The notes under the pieces: model-generated
Told to the model about the DNA's origin: nothing
Database searches by the model: none
Seen by the model: only the letters and a program-made list of their open reading frames with translations
Shown here: positions 17,846-26,586 of the stretch, one piece after another
How positions within the stretch are numbered: the stretch's first letter is position 1
How the letters are laid out: every line of letters begins with the position of its first letter
Assembly (NCBI RefSeq): GCF_009933255.1
Contig: NZ_MAEI01000054.1
Coordinates: forward strand, 62,001-126,000
Length of the DNA stretch: 64,000 bases
From: Enterococcus diestrammenae
Lineage (GTDB): Bacteria > Bacillota > Bacilli > Lactobacillales > Enterococcaceae
Direction of reading: 5' to 3'
Translations under genes and position numbers: made by a program

Positions 17846-18199
17846 TCATTCGTGTTTTTTGGCGGTTTCGAGTTGAGCAATATGCTCATTGAGGACTTCC
17901 GCTTGCTTTTGAATTCGCTTGATACGCGGCTCGGCCTGAAATTGAAACGCCTCGATATCTTTTTGTAGGCCAGTCATTAATTCGGGAATCATTTTTGTGA
18001 TTAGCGTTTGGGTTTCTTTGGCGCTGTTGGTAAAGCGTTGCAGGCTACGATTGAGGTCTTCTTGGGTTCGAGTGGCTTCCTCTAAGCTCAAGGATAGCTT
18101 CCGACGTGTGTCATTGCCGCTACGTGGAGCAAAAAGTAGACCCAGGGCCCCCCCTAATACGGAACCAAACAGCAAACCTTTGATAAAGTTTTTGATCAT
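17846..18199 (-). CDS. YtxH/YhaH-family small membrane protein
   Basis: The 117-residue protein begins with a glycine-rich membrane segment (FIKGLLFGSVLGGALGLLFAP) followed by RSGNDTR, the YtxH signature. The rest is a coiled coil. In Bacillus, yhaH lies between prsA and hit, and the same order is found here. Its function is unknown; YtxH proteins are often stress-induced. The start follows GAGGTGA. Confidence 0.85.
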   Translation of the reverse strand: MIKNFIKGLLFGSVLGGALGLLFAPRSGNDTRRKLSLSLEEATRTQEDLNRSLQRFTNSAKETQTLITKMIPELMTGLQKDIEAFQFQAEPRIKRIQKQAEVLNEHIAQLETAKKHE

Positions 18200-18236
18200 G
18201 ACGTCACCTCATTTTTCTTTATTAAGTGGCAATCTT

Positions 18237-18659
18237 TTAAAAGGCTGCTCGAATCGTATCAGCAATTTTTTGCATTTCAGCAGGGCTATATTGTTGGCTA
18301 TGATCACCGAAATGAATCGAAAAATCATCCTCTTGGGAATAGCGAGGAATCAGATGGATATGGCTATGGAAGACTGATTGATAAGCTAATTCTTTATTGT
18401 TGTTGATGATATTCATTCCCTTGGCATCAGGAAAGGCTTTTTCCAGCGCCCGGGCAATTTTTGGAATGCGAGCAAAGACGGCAGCTGCCAATTCTTCATC
18501 ATATTCAAAAATATCATCTACATGTTGTTTAGGTACGACTAGCGTATGACCAGCAGTGACTTGTGAGAGGTCTAAAAAGGCATACACGATCTCATCTTCA
18601 TAGACTTTGTAGCTGGGGATATCCCCGTTAGTAATTTTACAAAAGATACAATCCGTCAT
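18237..18659 (-). CDS. hit: HIT family nucleotide-binding protein
   Basis: The 140-residue protein begins with the zinc-binding CIFCKITNGDIPSYKVYED and carries the histidine triad as HSHIHLIPR near residue 98. It belongs to the HINT/Hit branch, nucleotide phosphoramidate hydrolases. The start follows AAGGAG. In Bacillus hit is divergent from ecsA, and here ecsA lies about 2 kb further on, with a hydrolase and a MazEF pair in between. Confidence 0.93.
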   Translation of the reverse strand: MTDCIFCKITNGDIPSYKVYEDEIVYAFLDLSQVTAGHTLVVPKQHVDDIFEYDEELAAAVFARIPKIARALEKAFPDAKGMNIINNNKELAYQSVFHSHIHLIPRYSQEDDFSIHFGDHSQQYSPAEMQKIADTIRAAF

Positions 18660-18890
18660 GGCAATCGCTCCTTGAATAGGGTTCTTTTTTCATCCTGATT
18701 TTGGTCAGGTACTATCTTTACTTTAGCACAAGTGTACCAGATTTGAGAGGAAAAACCCAATCACCAGTAGAACAACTAGCAGATTTTTATTTGGTAAGGG
18801 ACGTGCTTGTGCTATGATGTTACTAAACGGTTAGATAGCGTTTTCAACTTGGAACGGATTTTATATGTATAAATTATAGGAGGCTTTTTC

Positions 18891-19754
18891 ATGTCAAACT
18901 TCACCACGCTCCCCAACAACCCATCTTTATCCGGCTGTGCCCGCTTGATTCGCGATGTTTGTTTTTCCAAAGCCGGTGGCGGGCTATATCTAGATCTGCT
19001 ATTGCCTTGGGGGGCAGAGCAAGAAGGCAACAACCAGCTTTATCCCGCAGTCGTTTTTTTGCAAGGTAGCGGTTGGACCTTCCCCGACCGGGACTACGAA
19101 CTGCCGCAGTTGGCTCGTCTGGCACAACGAGGGTTTGTGGTGGCGACGATTACCCACCGCAATTATCATGATGGCTATCCGATGCCGGCTTTTTTGGCAG
19201 ATGCCAAGACGGCGATTCGCTTTTTGAAGCATCAGGCAGCGGCTTATCACATCGACAAAGAACGGATTTCTTTTTGGGGCACCTCGTCTGGTGGCAATAC
19301 GTCGCTGTTAGTTGCTTTGACCCAAGACAATCCTGAGTACCACACCGACGAATATGCTGAAGAAAATGACCAGGTTTGCTGTAGCGTGGCTTGCTTTCCG
19401 CCGACGGATTTGCTTACGTTATTGTATCAACGCAAAGGTGAAGAGGACAATATCGTTGCTTTGGAGAAAGCGGTGGGTGACGTATCTGACGAAGCAGCGA
19501 GAGCGTTACTTGAAGCCATGAGTCCTTTGCGATTATCGGCAGCAGGACAACAGGCGGGGGTGCCGATTTTATTGGCCCACGGAGATGCTGATGAACTGGT
19601 ACCTTATGAACAATCAGCGTTGATGTTTGAGCAGTTGCAAGCAAATGGTGAAGAAGTCAGTCTGGTTAAAGTTACCGATGCGCCTCACGAAGGGGATTTT
19701 TGGTCGCAAGAAATGTACCGTCTAATTTTTGATTTCTTGGAGCAACATACTTGA
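18891..19754 (+). CDS. Alpha/beta hydrolase (esterase/lipase-like)
   Basis: The 287-residue alpha/beta hydrolase has the nucleophile elbow GTSSGG near residue 125. The acid is probably the Asp in HGDADELVPYE, with the catalytic His in APHEGDFW near the end. The usual HGG oxyanion motif of BD-FAE-type esterases is replaced by QGSGWTF. No signal peptide is visible, so it is cytosolic. The substrate is unknown. The start follows AGGAGG and a terminator follows at 19779-19814. Confidence 0.8.
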   Translation: MSNFTTLPNNPSLSGCARLIRDVCFSKAGGGLYLDLLLPWGAEQEGNNQLYPAVVFLQGSGWTFPDRDYELPQLARLAQRGFVVATITHRNYHDGYPMPAFLADAKTAIRFLKHQAAAYHIDKERISFWGTSSGGNTSLLVALTQDNPEYHTDEYAEENDQVCCSVACFPPTDLLTLLYQRKGEEDNIVALEKAVGDVSDEAARALLEAMSPLRLSAAGQQAGVPILLAHGDADELVPYEQSALMFEQLQANGEEVSLVKVTDAPHEGDFWSQEMYRLIFDFLEQHT

Positions 19755-19778
19755 GAGAAAAGTGAATTTTAAATTTAT

Positions 19779-19814
19779 TAGCTGTCGCCGAGGTTTCTGG
19801 TGGCAGCTTTTTGG
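19779..19814 (+). terminator. Terminator after the hydrolase gene
   Basis: AGCTGTCGCC (19780-19789) pairs with GGTGGCAGCT (19799-19808) and is followed by T residues. Confidence 0.75.
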
Positions 19815-19823
19815 TCCGTTACT

Positions 19824-19852
19824 TTGTAATTACAGTAATTACGTGATATATT
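19824..19852 (+). promoter_or_regulatory. mazEF promoter with a doubled palindromic operator
   Basis: A -35-like TTGTAA (19824-19829) and a -10 TATATT (19847-19852) are exactly 17 bp apart. The palindrome GTAATTAC occurs twice, at 19826-19833 and 19835-19842, separated by one base and filling the space between the promoter hexamers. MazE dimers usually autoregulate through such repeated palindromes. Confidence 0.7.
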
Positions 19853-19873
19853 GTGTACAAAGGAGCTGATTTC

Positions 19874-20113
19874 ATGGAAACAGTGAAAGCCCGAAAACAA
19901 GGAAATGCAGTGATGGTGACCCTTGCTAGTAAGTTTGGCGTACAAGAAGGACAAGAATTTTATATTTTTAAAGAAGAGGACGGCGCCTTGACGTTGATTC
20001 CGAAAATAAACGACTATTTTGCAAATGCCAAAGCCGGAGAATTCATTGATGATGAGCTAGATGAATTAGTTCGTGAATTTACACCAAGGGGGCATGAGCT
20101 AGATGAATACTAA
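19874..20113 (+). CDS. mazE: MazE/PemI-type antitoxin (AbrB fold)
   Basis: The 79-residue protein has an N-terminal swapped-hairpin AbrB fold (VKARKQGNAVMVTLASKFGV) that binds DNA and an acidic C-terminal tail that would wrap the toxin. ATG 19874 follows AAGGAG; an upstream in-frame start lies inside the promoter region. It overlaps mazF by 11 bp, so the two are translationally coupled. Confidence 0.88.
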   Translation: METVKARKQGNAVMVTLASKFGVQEGQEFYIFKEEDGALTLIPKINDYFANAKAGEFIDDELDELVREFTPRGHELDEY

Positions 20114-20456
20114 GCTAAAGCAAGGCAGCATTATCACCGTTGATTTCGATCCAGCTAAAGGGAGTGAAATTCAAAAAAGAAGGCCAGCTGTCGTCATCAG
20201 CCGCGATGAATATCAGCTGGCGGCTAATTTGATGATTGTTTGCCCAATTACTTCTACTCCCAAAAAGACACCTTATTTGGTTCCCGTTCATGGGGAGACA
20301 CTGAAAGCAGGTAGTAAAGTCAACACAAAGCAAGTCTATACGATGGATCACACTGAAGCCGGTGGACGCAATGTCAAAGTGATTGGCGAACTATCGAAAC
20401 GGGATTTTTTGATGGTCGCCCAGCATTTTCTCCAAAATTTCAATTTTCCATTCTAA
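20103..20456 (+). CDS. mazF: MazF/PemK-type endoribonuclease toxin
   Basis: The 117-residue protein begins KQGSIITVDFDPAKGSEIQK, followed by RRPAVVIS and CPITST, the PemK/MazF fold with its conserved Arg and Ser/Thr. MazF toxins cut single-stranded mRNA at short sequence motifs. It overlaps the antitoxin gene. The cut site cannot be predicted. The pair breaks the hit-ecsA neighbourhood seen in Bacillus, which suggests insertion. Confidence 0.88.
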   Translation: MNTKLKQGSIITVDFDPAKGSEIQKRRPAVVISRDEYQLAANLMIVCPITSTPKKTPYLVPVHGETLKAGSKVNTKQVYTMDHTEAGGRNVKVIGELSKRDFLMVAQHFLQNFNFPF

Positions 20457-20497
20457 GATCTAGTTGCTGCTACTTAATTTAGACCAATTGAAAGGCG

Positions 20498-20528
20498 TTG
20501 CATTATCCTAACTGTGGCGTGGTATAAT
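20498..20528 (+). promoter_or_regulatory. Promoter upstream of ecsA
   Basis: TTGCAT (20498-20503) and a perfect TATAAT (20523-20528) are 19 bp apart. This predicts a transcript start near 20535 and a leader of about 140 nt. Confidence 0.5.
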
Positions 20529-20534
20529 AAACGG

Positions 20535-20675
20535 GAATCTTAGCGAAGACCTATTTCTCGCAACAGCTCCCGAAAAACGTGGTGGGGAGCTTGGCGTAGC
20601 AGATTTCCACGTAGACTGATGGCAGGCTGTGTGAACTTTTTTAGCCAGCCTTTCATCCCATTTGGAGGAACAAAT
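20535..20675 (+). ncRNA. Structured 5' leader of ecsAB, unassigned
   Basis: The leader holds a GCGA/TCGC hairpin (20543-20561) and a stem AGCTCCC/GGGAGCT (20565-20591). The loop of that stem contains ACGTGG (20577-20582), complementary to CCACGT at 20607-20612, so an H-type pseudoknot is possible. A third imperfect stem, GGCAGGCT with AGCCAGCC, flanks a T-run. I do not recognise it as SRP RNA, 6S RNA, a T-box or a known riboswitch. Confidence 0.35.
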
Positions 20676-21416
20676 ATGACATTGACAATCACTAATCTTT
20701 CCGGTGGCTATGGCCAGCTGCCGGTGTTGAAAGAGTTGAATTTTGAAATTAAAGATGGCGAACTGGTGGGACTGATTGGTCTCAACGGTGCCGGTAAAAG
20801 TACCACTATCAAGGAAATTATGGGGTTGTTACAGCCGCAAGCCGGTTCCATCATTTTAAACGGGCTGACATTGGCGACTGATCCGGAAAACTACCGCAAG
20901 CAGATTGGTTATATTCCCGAAACGCCTAGTTTATATGAAGAGTTGACGCTTAAAGAACATATCGAAATCACGGCGATGGCTTACGATATTCCCATGGAAG
21001 AAGCGCTGCGTCGGGCGGAAAGCTTGTTAAAAACGTTTCGACTCAGCAACAAACTGGACTGGTTTCCGGCGAATTTTTCCAAAGGGATGAAGCAAAAAGT
21101 GATGGTTTTGTGTGCCTTTTTGATTGAACCGTCTCTGTATATCATTGACGAACCATTTTTGGGCTTGGATCCCTTGGCGATTAATTCGTTGTTGGAGCTG
21201 ATGGGTCAGATGAAAGCAGAAGGGGCGGCGATTTTGATGTCCACCCACATCTTGGCGACGGCGGAAAAATATTGCGACCGCTTCATCCTCCTTCATGAGG
21301 GGCGCATCCGAGCGCAAGGGAGTATCGAGGATTTGCGAAGAGAATTTCAGCTGACCGATGCTTCCTTGGATGAAATCTATTTACGTCTTACCGAAGAAGC
21401 AGGTGTGGCTGGATGA
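20676..21416 (+). CDS. ecsA: ABC transporter ATP-binding protein EcsA
   Basis: The 246-residue ATPase has Walker A GLNGAGKST (about residues 36-44), the signature FSKGMKQK near 135 and Walker B LYIIDEPFLGLD near 155. Ecs supports secretion, intramembrane proteolysis and competence in Bacillus. ATG 20676 follows TTGGAGGA; an upstream in-frame start would add 19 non-conserved residues. It overlaps ecsB by 4 bp (ATGA). Confidence 0.93.
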   Translation: MTLTITNLSGGYGQLPVLKELNFEIKDGELVGLIGLNGAGKSTTIKEIMGLLQPQAGSIILNGLTLATDPENYRKQIGYIPETPSLYEELTLKEHIEITAMAYDIPMEEALRRAESLLKTFRLSNKLDWFPANFSKGMKQKVMVLCAFLIEPSLYIIDEPFLGLDPLAINSLLELMGQMKAEGAAILMSTHILATAEKYCDRFILLHEGRIRAQGSIEDLRREFQLTDASLDEIYLRLTEEAGVAG

Positions 21417-22624
21417 AAGAGTTGTTCCATCAGCGCTTAAATCGTCATCAAAAGCAAATGATGCGCTATTTACGTTATGTTTTTAATGACCATTTCGTCT
21501 TGGCCTGTACTTTTTTGCTCGGTGGCGTGGGGCTTTACTATTCGAATCTGGTGAAACAGCTTCCCTCTGATTTCTTGCCGGGAAAACTGTTGATGATTGC
21601 CGTCTTAGTCCTGGTTTTGCACTTGGGAAATTTTGTCAGCTTGATGAAACCGGCGGATGTCGTGTTTTTATTGCCAAAAGAAAAAGAGATGCGCAGTTAT
21701 TTAGAAGGCGGTTTTCGCTATTCTTTGCTGCTACCTTTTGTCAGTCTGGTACTTCTTGGTGGCTTTATGATGCCCTTGTATGTTGTCAGTGCAGCCGGTC
21801 AATTTAGCGACTTTTTCCCGCTAGTATTAGGATTGTGGGGGCTGAAGGTGGCTCATCTGCTGTTGAAACGTTATCGTTTATTTCAAAACAGTCAAGATGC
21901 AAATAAGTGGTATAGTTTTTGGTTGGCCTTTTCTGTGTTAGCTTTGGCTTTGGCAGTCTTTGTCAATCCTTGGGTGGTATTGCCGGCAGGGATCGGGATC
22001 GCTGTAGTTTACTATCAGCTGTTATGGAAAAACGTCCAGCAACCACTGGACTGGAACAAGATGATCCAACTTGAAAGCAATCGCCTGCAGCGGATTTACC
22101 GCTTTATCAACCTTTTTACCGATGTGCCTCAGGTGGCAGCCTCCGTGAAACGGCGGAAATATTTGGATGGCCTATTGACCAAAATTCCTAAAGATCAGGG
22201 CCATACCTACTTATATCTTTATGCTCGCCGCATGTTGCGGGGGTCAGAGTTTAGTGGTTTGTATTTACGCTTAGTCGTCATCGGTGGTTTGCTCTTGTAT
22301 TTTGTCAATGAGATTTGGTTTTCTGTGGGGCTCGGAGCGTTGTTTCTTTATTTGATTGGCTTTCAGTTGGTGCCGTTATATAACCAATTCCAATACGTGG
22401 TAATGACGCAACTGTATCCAGTCCCTTCACAGCAGAAAACCAAAGCGCTGCGGCAATTGCTATTGGTGTTATTGCTTGTGGCGGCAGTCATTTTTACGGT
22501 TGTGGGGAGTATTCCCTATCCTTCTTGGGGCAATCGTGGTCTTTTGCTGGCTGTTTTTGTGGCTGTGGCGCTGGCTTTTACTTATCTTTACCTGCCTTTA
22601 CGCATCAAAAAAATGGCGGACTAA
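21413..22624 (+). CDS. ecsB: ABC transporter permease EcsB
   Basis: The 403-residue protein is strongly hydrophobic with about eight membrane segments. It starts with a basic cytoplasmic region (LFHQRLNRHQKQMMRYLRY), as EcsB proteins do. It is the partner of EcsA by overlap and order. No EcsC gene is present here. The transported substrate of Ecs is not established. Confidence 0.92.
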   Translation: MKELFHQRLNRHQKQMMRYLRYVFNDHFVLACTFLLGGVGLYYSNLVKQLPSDFLPGKLLMIAVLVLVLHLGNFVSLMKPADVVFLLPKEKEMRSYLEGGFRYSLLLPFVSLVLLGGFMMPLYVVSAAGQFSDFFPLVLGLWGLKVAHLLLKRYRLFQNSQDANKWYSFWLAFSVLALALAVFVNPWVVLPAGIGIAVVYYQLLWKNVQQPLDWNKMIQLESNRLQRIYRFINLFTDVPQVAASVKRRKYLDGLLTKIPKDQGHTYLYLYARRMLRGSEFSGLYLRLVVIGGLLLYFVNEIWFSVGLGALFLYLIGFQLVPLYNQFQYVVMTQLYPVPSQQKTKALRQLLLVLLLVAAVIFTVVGSIPYPSWGNRGLLLAVFVAVALAFTYLYLPLRIKKMAD

Positions 22625-22669
22625 AGGCGGAAAAACGCTTTCGGACAGGCGATGGGAACGTATAGTCGC

Positions 22670-22755
22670 TTGACGATAGCCTGTTAGGAAGCTAAAATAG
22701 GTGTACTTTGTAAAAATCAATTGACTTGAAAGCTTCGAGGGAAACTTCGAGGCTT
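22670..22755 (+). promoter_or_regulatory. Promoter and leader hairpin before the phosphotransferase gene
   Basis: TTGACG (22670-22675) and TAAAAT (22693-22698) are 17 bp apart. A 10-bp stem, AAGCTTCGAG (22730-22739) with TTCGAGGCTT (22746-22755), lies in the leader. No T-run follows, so it is not an ordinary terminator. Confidence 0.5.
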
Positions 22756-22825
22756 CTCAGCGTCTTAAGCCCTGTTTGTTGTTGAAGAGATAGGTGTTTA
22801 TTTACTTTTGAAAGGAGCGTCGCTG

Positions 22826-23605
22826 ATGGAATTTCAACTTGGACAAGACTGGCAGTTGAGCCCCATCAAAGGAGATACCGGCAAGGCCTACTTGGGTCTG
22901 AAAAACAATGCCAAAGTCTTCGTGAAACGAAATACCACACCGATGTTAGCCGCCCTTTCAAAAGAAGGCATCACCCCTAAGCTAATCTGGACCAAACGCG
23001 CCGGCAATGGCGATACTTTTTCGGCCCAAGAATGGCTGGAAGGCCAAGTGATTTCGACAGAAGAAATCGGGCAGCGTAACGATGTCGTGGATGTCTTGTA
23101 CTCCTTGCATCATTCCAAAAATTTGATTCAAATGCTGGAAAAAATCGGTGGTGAAATCGTCACCCCACAAATGATGTTGGCAGACTACGAAAACGCCTTG
23201 CCTCAACCAGTAGCTAGCAACCGCTTTTTGAAGTTAGTTTTGCACTATCTGAAGACCCATGTACCGACTTTTGATGAAAAAGATAAAGCGGTGGTTCATG
23301 GAGATGTGAATTACAAAAATTGGCTAGTTTGTCGCCATTACCTGTATCTAGTAGATTGGGATTCCATCATGTTCTCTGATCCTTGTGTCGATGTTGGGAC
23401 ATTTTTGGGACATTACCGACCAAAATCGGCTTGGAATTCTTGGCTTTTGAGCTACGGCATGATGCCCACTAGTGAGAATTTGGAAAAGGTATATTGGTAC
23501 GCCCTACTTTCTTTGTTACAAGAAGTGAAAAAGTATTATAACCGCGGAGATTTTGACCGCATGAACGATGGTATTACGCAATTAAAGCGTATCTTTAGTG
23601 ATTAA
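22826..23605 (+). CDS. YtmP-like APH/choline-kinase family phosphotransferase
   Basis: The 259-residue kinase-fold protein has the catalytic Brenner motif VVHGDVNYKNWLV (about 165-177) and the metal-binding LVDWDSIMFSDP. It resembles Bacillus YtmP, which is also located beside trmB. ATG 22826 follows AAAGGAG. The substrate is unknown; resistance function should not be assumed, because this placement beside trmB is a core-genome arrangement. Confidence 0.85.
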   Translation: MEFQLGQDWQLSPIKGDTGKAYLGLKNNAKVFVKRNTTPMLAALSKEGITPKLIWTKRAGNGDTFSAQEWLEGQVISTEEIGQRNDVVDVLYSLHHSKNLIQMLEKIGGEIVTPQMMLADYENALPQPVASNRFLKLVLHYLKTHVPTFDEKDKAVVHGDVNYKNWLVCRHYLYLVDWDSIMFSDPCVDVGTFLGHYRPKSAWNSWLLSYGMMPTSENLEKVYWYALLSLLQEVKKYYNRGDFDRMNDGITQLKRIFSD

Positions 23606-23609
23606 CCAA

Positions 23610-23664
23610 CAGCCGGACACACCGCCTTGGTGAACGAGGGGCGCCTGTGACATCCGGCTTTTTA
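23610..23664 (+). terminator. Terminator between the phosphotransferase gene and trmB
   Basis: AGCCGGA (23611-23617) pairs with TCCGGCT (23653-23659) and is followed by TTTT. The loop has further GC pairing. Confidence 0.7.
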
Positions 23665-23705
23665 TTGCTTAGATTATGAAGTGACAGATGAAAGGAAACG
23701 AAAAC

Positions 23706-24368
23706 ATGCGAGTAAGAAAACGTAAAGGTGCCGAAGAATTGTTGGCAGAAAATCCTCAGATTGTTGTGCCTGAAGCGACTGGGACAGCTTACAAAGGACG
23801 CTGGCGGGAACTATTTGGCAATGACCACCCGATACATATCGAGATCGGTATGGGCAAGGGGAGCTTCATCACGGGGATGGCTCAAGCCCATCCAGAGATC
23901 AACTATGTCGGCGTGGAAATGCAAGTCAGTGTTGTATCCCATGCTTTGGATAAAGTTTTGGAAAAAGAGTTGGACAATGTAAAATTGCTCCACATGGATG
24001 GTTCAGCGTTGACGGAATATTTCGCAGACAGTGAAGTGGATCAAATCTATTTGAATTTTTCTGATCCATGGCCGAAAAAACGCCACGAAAAACGGCGTCT
24101 GACGTCTCCTGGCTTTTTGGCAGTGGATGAAGCGATTTTGAAACCGGCTGGCGAGATTCATTTTAAGACGGACAACCAAGGTTTGTTTGAATATTCTTTG
24201 GCGAGTTTTTCTCAATATGGCATGATTTTGCAAAAAGTCTGGTTGGATTTGCACAATAGTGATTTTGAAGGCAATATCATGACCGAGTATGAAGAAAAAT
24301 TTTCTTCTCGTGGGCAACGGATTTATCGTGTGGAAGCACGATTTGCAGATAAACGCGAAAAAGCATAA
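23706..24368 (+). CDS. trmB: tRNA (guanine-N7-)-methyltransferase TrmB
   Basis: The 220-residue protein begins [18 protein letters not shown] and has the SAM-binding [11 protein letters not shown]. The TrmB-specific [18 protein letters not shown] follows near residue 115. It methylates G46 of tRNAs using SAM in the cytoplasm. ATG 23706 gives the canonical N-terminus. A terminator lies at 24381-24417. Confidence 0.95.
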   Translation: MRVRKRKGAEELLAENPQIVVPEATGTAYKGRWRELFGNDHPIHIEIGMGKGSFITGMAQAHPEINYVGVEMQVSVVSHALDKVLEKELDNVKLLHMDGSALTEYFADSEVDQIYLNFSDPWPKKRHEKRRLTSPGFLAVDEAILKPAGEIHFKTDNQGLFEYSLASFSQYGMILQKVWLDLHNSDFEGNIMTEYEEKFSSRGQRIYRVEARFADKREKA

Positions 24369-24380
24369 TGGTTTTCAAAC

Positions 24381-24417
24381 GAACCGTCTCAGGCGACAAG
24401 CTTGAGGCGGTTTTTTG
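24381..24417 (+). terminator. Terminator after trmB
   Basis: AACCGTCTCA (24382-24391) pairs with TGAGGCGGTT (24403-24412) and is followed by six T. Confidence 0.8.
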
Positions 24418-24555
24418 GCGCGTGCCCACGAGATAAATAGAGATTTTTATTATGGCAAACACTGTAAAAGCAATGAAAATTTTCTCTAGGAAATTTGACG
24501 AAAGCCAGCCTGATTTGGGCATGTCCCCCCGTACTTTTCTTCGAGGAGGTGACTT

Positions 24556-25503
24556 ATGGATATCCAGACATTGTCAGATGAATTGATTCTTTATGGTGTG
24601 ACAGAGCAGATGCAAGATATGTATATCCAGTGTAAAGAGGAGCGTTGGCAGGTTGTTTTTCGTAAAGGGGAGACTTTCTATCCTTATTGTGAGCTAGATG
24701 AGACCGATGCCCGGCAGTTGATTACGCGATTTAAGTACTTGGGGGAGATGGATGTTGGGGAAAATCGCAAGGTCCAGCTAGGCGCCATCACTTATTCTTT
24801 GCCTGGGGGGCGGCAACAACGGTTACGGCTGTCGGGAGTGGGGGATTACCGCATGCGCAATAGCCTTGTTGTGCGCTTTTTGCATCCGTTTGTGGAGGCC
24901 GAGCCACGCTTTTTTATTCCTGAACAACTACAAGTTGTGGAAGAGGCCCTGAAGCGTCGTGGGTTGTATTTGTTTGCTGGGCCTACCGGGAGTGGAAAGA
25001 CCACCTTGATGTATCAATTGGCTCGACAAGCGCAAGGACAGGTGATTACCATCGAGGATCCCGTAGAAATTGAGGAACCCAATTTTTTACAGCTACAGGT
25101 AAATCCTAAAATCCAACAAACCTACGATGTGCTGATTCAATTGTCTTTGCGTCATCGACCGGATGTTTTGATTATCGGAGAAATTCGTGATCAAGAAACC
25201 GCTCAAGCCGCCATTCGCGCAGCGTTGACGGGAGTTAAGGTCTTTGCGACGGTCCATGCCAAGGGGATTGCTGGGACCAATGCTCGGATTCGCGAACTGG
25301 TAACGACGGAATCAGAACTTGGCGAATGTCTGGAAGGGGTTATCTATCAGCGCCTCCTCCCTTTTGATAAGCTGGGAGTGGGGGCTTTATTGGCGTATCG
25401 CTTTAGTGGAAGGGAGCTGCCGTATGACGATTGGCAAGAAAATTTACAAAACATCTATCAACAAGGAGGCTTGGCTAGGGAGTTTTACGAAAAGGAAATT
25501 TAA
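24556..25503 (+). CDS. comGA: Competence pilus ATPase ComGA
   Basis: The 315-residue traffic ATPase has Walker A GPTGSGKTT near residue 140, the Asp box ITIEDPVE and Walker B VLIIGEIRDQETAQAAIRAA. It powers assembly of the DNA-uptake pseudopilus. An ATG after GAGGAGGTGA is the start. It overlaps comGB by 80 bp. No TACGAATA-type ComX box is present in the 130 bp before it. Confidence 0.95.
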   Translation: MDIQTLSDELILYGVTEQMQDMYIQCKEERWQVVFRKGETFYPYCELDETDARQLITRFKYLGEMDVGENRKVQLGAITYSLPGGRQQRLRLSGVGDYRMRNSLVVRFLHPFVEAEPRFFIPEQLQVVEEALKRRGLYLFAGPTGSGKTTLMYQLARQAQGQVITIEDPVEIEEPNFLQLQVNPKIQQTYDVLIQLSLRHRPDVLIIGEIRDQETAQAAIRAALTGVKVFATVHAKGIAGTNARIRELVTTESELGECLEGVIYQRLLPFDKLGVGALLAYRFSGRELPYDDWQENLQNIYQQGGLAREFYEKEI

Positions 25504-26497
25504 CGGCAAGTTGAAATCCCAACACTTGCAAACCTTGACAGATTTGTTGGTCAATGGATTTCCTTTGCCGGAAGCGTTAGAGGTGATGTTGCGCTCTCAA
25601 CATTTCGATCAAGAACGACTGGCGAACTTTCACCAAAGACTAACTGAGGGGGCGCAGTTGGCAGACTGTTTCACCAATTTTGGCTTTACCCCGCAAGAAA
25701 CGGCCCAAGTGGAATTAGCTCAACATCATGGAAATTTGATTGCCACCTTGCAAAATATCGCCCAGCAAATGGAATTGACCAATAAACAACGGCAAGAAAT
25801 GGTTAAGACGTTGGCTTATCCAGTGTTGTTGTTAGTGTTTATTGCTGGGTTACTTGTGGGGATGCGACAGTTTTTACTTCCTCAATTATTAGCCACCGGT
25901 ATGATGGATCCAAAACATTGGGGCATTCGCTTTTTGGTGGCAGCACCCTATTGGTTGGCAGGGATTGTAGGTGGGGGACTTGTGTTGGGATTATTGCTGA
26001 AATTACGTTTGCAATCTTTGAGCGCCATCCAAAAAAGCAGCCTTTGGAGTCGGCTACCCATTGTTGGCATGCTGTATCGCATGTTGGCTTCTAGTTATTT
26101 TGCCTTGGAGTGGGGCAAGTTGTTTCAAGAAGGACTGGAACTACGGCAAATCATCGCCACGATGGGACAAACCAATCCCCGTTCCTTGATGCATCAGCTG
26201 GCAGCTGAGTTGGATCGCGGGTTGCAGCAAGGGCATTCCTTGGCAGACCAATTGGCTCGCTACCGGTTTTTGACGCCGGAGTTTTCCTTGATTGTCTTTC
26301 AAGGGGAGGCAAAAGGACGGCTAGGGGCAGAATTGGTCTTGTATAGCCGCCTCACTCAAAAACGCTTTTATCAAAAGGTAGAAAAAATGCTTCATCTGTT
26401 GCAACCTTTGATTTTTTTATTTGTCGCATTGTTGATTGTCAGTGTCTATGCCGCTATGTTTTTGTCTCTTTATGGAAATTTGAACGAAATCATGTGA
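25424..26497 (+). CDS. comGB: Competence pilus membrane platform protein ComGB
   Basis: The 357-residue PilC/GspF-type protein has membrane segments near residues 140-160, 185-205 and 325-350, and repeats the GspF domain twice. ATG 25424 follows GGGAG and lies inside comGA in another frame. It anchors the ComGA ATPase to the pseudopilus in the membrane. Confidence 0.92.
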   Translation: MTIGKKIYKTSINKEAWLGSFTKRKFNGKLKSQHLQTLTDLLVNGFPLPEALEVMLRSQHFDQERLANFHQRLTEGAQLADCFTNFGFTPQETAQVELAQHHGNLIATLQNIAQQMELTNKQRQEMVKTLAYPVLLLVFIAGLLVGMRQFLLPQLLATGMMDPKHWGIRFLVAAPYWLAGIVGGGLVLGLLLKLRLQSLSAIQKSSLWSRLPIVGMLYRMLASSYFALEWGKLFQEGLELRQIIATMGQTNPRSLMHQLAAELDRGLQQGHSLADQLARYRFLTPEFSLIVFQGEAKGRLGAELVLYSRLTQKRFYQKVEKMLHLLQPLIFLFVALLIVSVYAAMFLSLYGNLNEIM

Positions 26498-26586
26498 GTG
26501 GGAAAGGAATGCCAGATTGTCTTGGAAAGAAACTGATTTATGCTCTTTAAAAAAACCGTCTTGGAATTAAAAAAGGAGAGAGAAAC

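Noticed and set aside
20535..20675. SRP RNA, 6S RNA or T-box in the ecsA leader
   Set aside because: The conserved GGTCAGG/GGAAGG SRP core and the T-box GGGTGG element are absent, and the two ends of the leader do not pair as in 6S RNA.
22826..23605. Aminoglycoside resistance kinase
   Set aside because: The kinase motif is shared by many APH-fold proteins and the position beside trmB fits the core-genome YtmP gene.
24421..24555. Search for a ComX/SigX-type box (TACGAATA) upstream of comGA
   Set aside because: No match is present in this gap; only GTACTTTTCT is seen, which is too far from the consensus.
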